A stretch of 6,463 bases of DNA from JANNXY01 sp039795755 (GTDB lineage Bacteria > Patescibacteriota > Minisyncoccia > Phycocordibacterales > CAIZIN01). Shown here piece after piece: positions 4,505 through 6,463 of this stretch. The DNA lies in assembly GCA_039795755.1 (NCBI GenBank), contig JBDKLF010000044.1:1-6463 (forward strand). The letters run 5' to 3'. The notes under the pieces are model-generated. The model saw nothing but the letters and a program-made list of their open reading frames with translations. It ran no database searches and was not told the origin of the DNA. Positions within the stretch are counted from its first letter, which is position 1. Every line of letters starts with the position of its first letter. A program made the position numbers and the translations under genes.

Positions 4505-5773
4505 ATCATAACTCCACACATATCCATCACGCTTGTTCTGGAAGGTAACAAAGGTTTCTTTATCATTGAGTGAGAGATTCACTCCATCAATCGCTTCCCC
4601 GCTCTCCTGAGCGAAGTTAACTAATGGTAATTCAGTATTCTTTTCTATATCGAACTTAACGAGTGCGTCAGTGAATTGAACTTTTCCTTTATACCAATCT
4701 TCAGGATATGAGCCAGATGGCAATGGTCGTGGTACTGCACAGTAGGCAATCATAACGTTTTTGGTACTGAAGACACATTTCTCTGGAAGTGTTGGTGAAG
4801 AAGTTTGGAATGAAAGTCCTTTGGTGAGATTAGAAATATAGAAGTTAAGTGTGGTGTCATAACTCTCACTATATACTGCTGCAGTTGCCTTGCTGTTAAC
4901 TTTTACTGTAAGGCCAGGTTTCTGAGCAAAGAGTTCGGTCTTTTTCTTTGTAGTAGGATTATAGCTATATGCATAGCCGTCGTAACCAGAATTTGGCTTG
5001 GTGGTAAGGAGTAACAGATCTTTGTTGATCCATTCAGTATTCCATTCTGAGAGTGGTGAAGTAAATACTTTCACTTCCTTCACAGGACTTGTCTGAGTGA
5101 GGTAACCATCAGCATTGAGTGGGTATGAATATAACGCAAAGAGCGAAGTGCCTCTCACTGCAATACTTTCTGGGTTTCGTGGGAAATAACTTCCAGTGGT
5201 CTTGAGTTCATTGGTGGTGGTACCAACTTTGATAAGACTTCCAATGTACGTATCGATAAGTGAGGTGTTCTCGTTGAATCGTCGAGCAACAAATGATTGT
5301 GGATTCGAAAAGAATGCTTCATCGAACAGTCCGAGGGTGGTGTTTGAAATTCGTTCAACTTCAAGATTGTTTTCATTGGCTTCATAGATATGACCAGTCG
5401 ACTTCTCGATATATCGAAGCATCATTTCGGTGGTACTTGAGACTTTGATAGTTGAAGTGCCAGTAAGGGTCTTGGTAGTAGTAGCACGATCATATGCAAT
5501 ATATCCTGCTACAGGACTCTGTGATACCTTTCGGAGCTTGGGAATAATCACTGCTTGAGTGACAGGATTGTCAGTTGGGTTGTCATTGGTAACATCACCA
5601 TTGTCCCCTGTCTGAATTGCGATATCACCACCGAGAGGTAAGAAATTTCCAATCGTGTTTCGAATTGCTTTGCCAGCAGAACTTCCTTGGAAAAAGAAAA
5701 AATAAATAACAAACAACAACAGTATTCCAATGATTGATCCTATAACAAGACCTAAAAAAGTTTTCCTTTCCAT
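4496..5773 (-). CDS. Membrane-anchored extracytoplasmic protein of unknown function, beta-propeller-like
   Basis: A 425-residue protein whose family I cannot name with confidence. MERK and then a strong hydrophobic segment (6-28, ending YFFFF) form a single N-terminal membrane anchor, probably with the rest outside the cytoplasm. A low-complexity Asn/Asp/Thr linker (55-73) follows. The remainder is beta-rich and Ser/Thr-rich, with recurring blade-like segments such as DGYAYSYNPTTKKKTEL (265-281), ALVKFDIEKNTELPL (370-384) and DGYVWSYDL (416-424), suggesting a propeller of the WD40/NHL/TolB kind; this fold is inferred. C333 and C345 could form a disulfide. ATG 5773 is preceded directly by an in-frame TAA. 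GAGAG 4 nt before the ATG is only a faint Shine-Dalgarno. It lies 10 nt behind the M15-like peptidase, probably in one operon, suggesting an envelope or peptidoglycan-related role. No catalytic motif was seen. Confidence 0.85.
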   Translation of the reverse strand: MERKTFLGLVIGSIIGILLLFVIYFFFFQGSSAGKAIRNTIGNFLPLGGDIAIQTGDNGDVTNDNPTDNPVTQAVIIPKLRKVSQSPVAGYIAYDRATTTKTLTGTSTIKVSSTTEMMLRYIEKSTGHIYEANENNLEVERISNTTLGLFDEAFFSNPQSFVARRFNENTSLIDTYIGSLIKVGTTTNELKTTGSYFPRNPESIAVRGTSLFALYSYPLNADGYLTQTSPVKEVKVFTSPLSEWNTEWINKDLLLLTTKPNSGYDGYAYSYNPTTKKKTELFAQKPGLTVKVNSKATAAVYSESYDTTLNFYISNLTKGLSFQTSSPTLPEKCVFSTKNVMIAYCAVPRPLPSGSYPEDWYKGKVQFTDALVKFDIEKNTELPLVNFAQESGEAIDGVNLSLNDKETFVTFQNKRDGYVWSYDLR

Positions 5774-5783
5774 TTACTCTCTA

Positions 5784-6463
5784 TTATACACCCAAATGTA
5801 CATGGTCATAGTGTCCAGGAACTTGCCATAACACTTCACTAATACTGAGACATTTGTTCGATCGTGCCCAGGCTGCAAGTGCATCACTATCTGCTTTTGA
5901 TCCAGAGAAGTCTACCGCCAATCCTCGTACATGTCGTGAAGTAAGTGCAGCTCTCTTTATGCCGTACTTCTCAGTCAGTGCTACACGAGTGGTATAACTT
6001 CCATCCGTTGCACCAAGTTCTTTGATGATTTGATCAGCAGTTGCGTCTGCTACTCCATAAGCACTGGTGAGATTTCGCTTGAGACTTCGATATGAACTCA
6101 TGATTTGCAATCCAGGCCATTTCTGCGGAACGACCTTCATGAGCCAGGCAATTTCTCCTACTACGAACCCCGCAACACCATCTTTGTCAGTAGCACTGAA
6201 ATTACCTGCTGAGCGATATTCGCTAAGTCCTGAGCAGGTATCAAGGTCACTGTTTGTCTCGAGATCCCCACTCGTAATTCCTCCTGTTCCTCCACTTGGG
6301 TCGAGGTGGGAGCTTTCACTTTCATCATAATCAGGACCACTTCCCCCCACCTTCCACTCCCCACCCCCTGTTGCAGTACCATTGTTCTCAGGATTGTCTT
6401 GTCCCACCTGCAGATTAGAAGCAAAGTTAAGATAGGTAAGCGAAGGGTCAATGGTATTGAGAA
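5784..6463 (-). CDS. Extracytoplasmic M15-like metallopeptidase domain (DD-carboxypeptidase fold), 5' end outside window
   Basis: C-terminal part of a probable zinc peptidase acting on peptidoglycan cross-links or stem peptides. I number residues from a GTG at 6407, but the frame stays open to the right edge for 18 more codons (ending YLNFASNLQ just before the GTG), so the true start and any signal peptide lie outside. Residues 8-57 are a Gly/Ser/Asp-rich linker. The domain shows SSYRS (104-108), the M15 motif SRHVRGLAVDF (157-167, with H159 and D166 as zinc ligands) and DHVHLGV at the extreme C-terminus (201-207, H204 the likely third ligand and D201 or E191 the likely base). C58 and C186 may form a disulfide. 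This pattern fits the Hedgehog/DD-peptidase superfamily. Exact specificity (carboxypeptidase or endopeptidase) cannot be read. The membrane-anchored propeller-like gene follows after 10 nt. Confidence 0.83.
   Translation of the reverse strand, partial: LNTIDPSLTYLNFASNLQVGQDNPENNGTATGGGEWKVGGSGPDYDESESSHLDPSGGTGGITSGDLETNSDLDTCSGLSEYRSAGNFSATDKDGVAGFVVGEIAWLMKVVPQKWPGLQIMSSYRSLKRNLTSAYGVADATADQIIKELGATDGSYTTRVALTEKYGIKRAALTSRHVRGLAVDFSGSKADSDALAAWARSNKCLSISEVLWQVPGHYDHVHLGV

Noticed and set aside
6067..6451. Plus-strand (6067-6330) and alternative minus-strand (6161-6451) frames over the peptidase
   Set aside because: The M15 motifs and the continuous open frame identify the real frame; these others are low-complexity shadows of its linker.
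1..6463. UGA recoding to glycine, as in some Patescibacteria (Gracilibacteria, SR1)
   Set aside because: All genes read full length with the standard code and glycines use GGN codons. TGA is simply not used as a stop among the few genes here.
1..6463. tRNA, rRNA, CRISPR array, insertion sequence, toxin-antitoxin or defence genes
   Set aside because: No cloverleaf, spaced direct repeats, transposase motif or recognisable system gene was seen on either strand.

Overview
This window is most likely the chromosomal replication-origin locus of a Patescibacteria (Candidate Phyla Radiation) bacterium, probably of the Parcubacteria/Paceibacteria type. That placement is inference from compact genes, a short YidC without a lipobox, near-absence of Shine-Dalgarno sequences, heavy use of CGA for arginine, and the character of the exported proteins. 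No sequence search was run. Reading frames fit the standard genetic code. Every stop visible here is TAA except yidC, which ends TAG-TAA, and no gene in the window ends in TGA.

Layout, left to right. Positions 1-1007 (minus) hold dnaN (sliding clamp), cut off at its C-terminal end by the window edge; it is easily missed because no stop is present. Positions 1008-1303 are an AT-rich non-coding region with an inverted repeat and several DnaA-box-like 9-mers, the best oriC candidate. Positions 1304-1729 (minus) are a NUDT15/MutT-like Nudix hydrolase. A GAAA-loop intrinsic terminator separates it from dnaA (1773-3161, minus). A divergent control region of roughly 70-90 bp carries two back-to-back DnaA boxes. 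It is followed on the plus strand by rpmH (3234-3383), rnpA (3393-3701) and yidC (3711-4481), which share one reading frame and are separated by exactly 9 nt each time. Converging on them from the right is a minus-strand pair: an exported M15-like (DD-peptidase fold) metallopeptidase domain (5784 to the right edge, 5' end missing), then a membrane-anchored, beta-propeller-like protein of unknown function (4496-5773).

The core order dnaN-dnaA-rpmH-rnpA-yidC is the classical bacterial origin neighbourhood: initiator and clamp on one side, ribosomal protein L34, the RNase P protein and the membrane insertase on the other. Departures are the Nudix gene between dnaA and dnaN, which puts the candidate origin between Nudix and dnaN, and the cell-envelope pair that follows yidC where many bacteria have jag and mnmE.

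I see no CRISPR array, mobile element, tRNA, rRNA or new defence system. The observations most worth checking are the origin and DnaA-box architecture, a possible leaderless dnaA promoter, four consecutive CGA codons in rpmH, and the exported peptidase/propeller pair.
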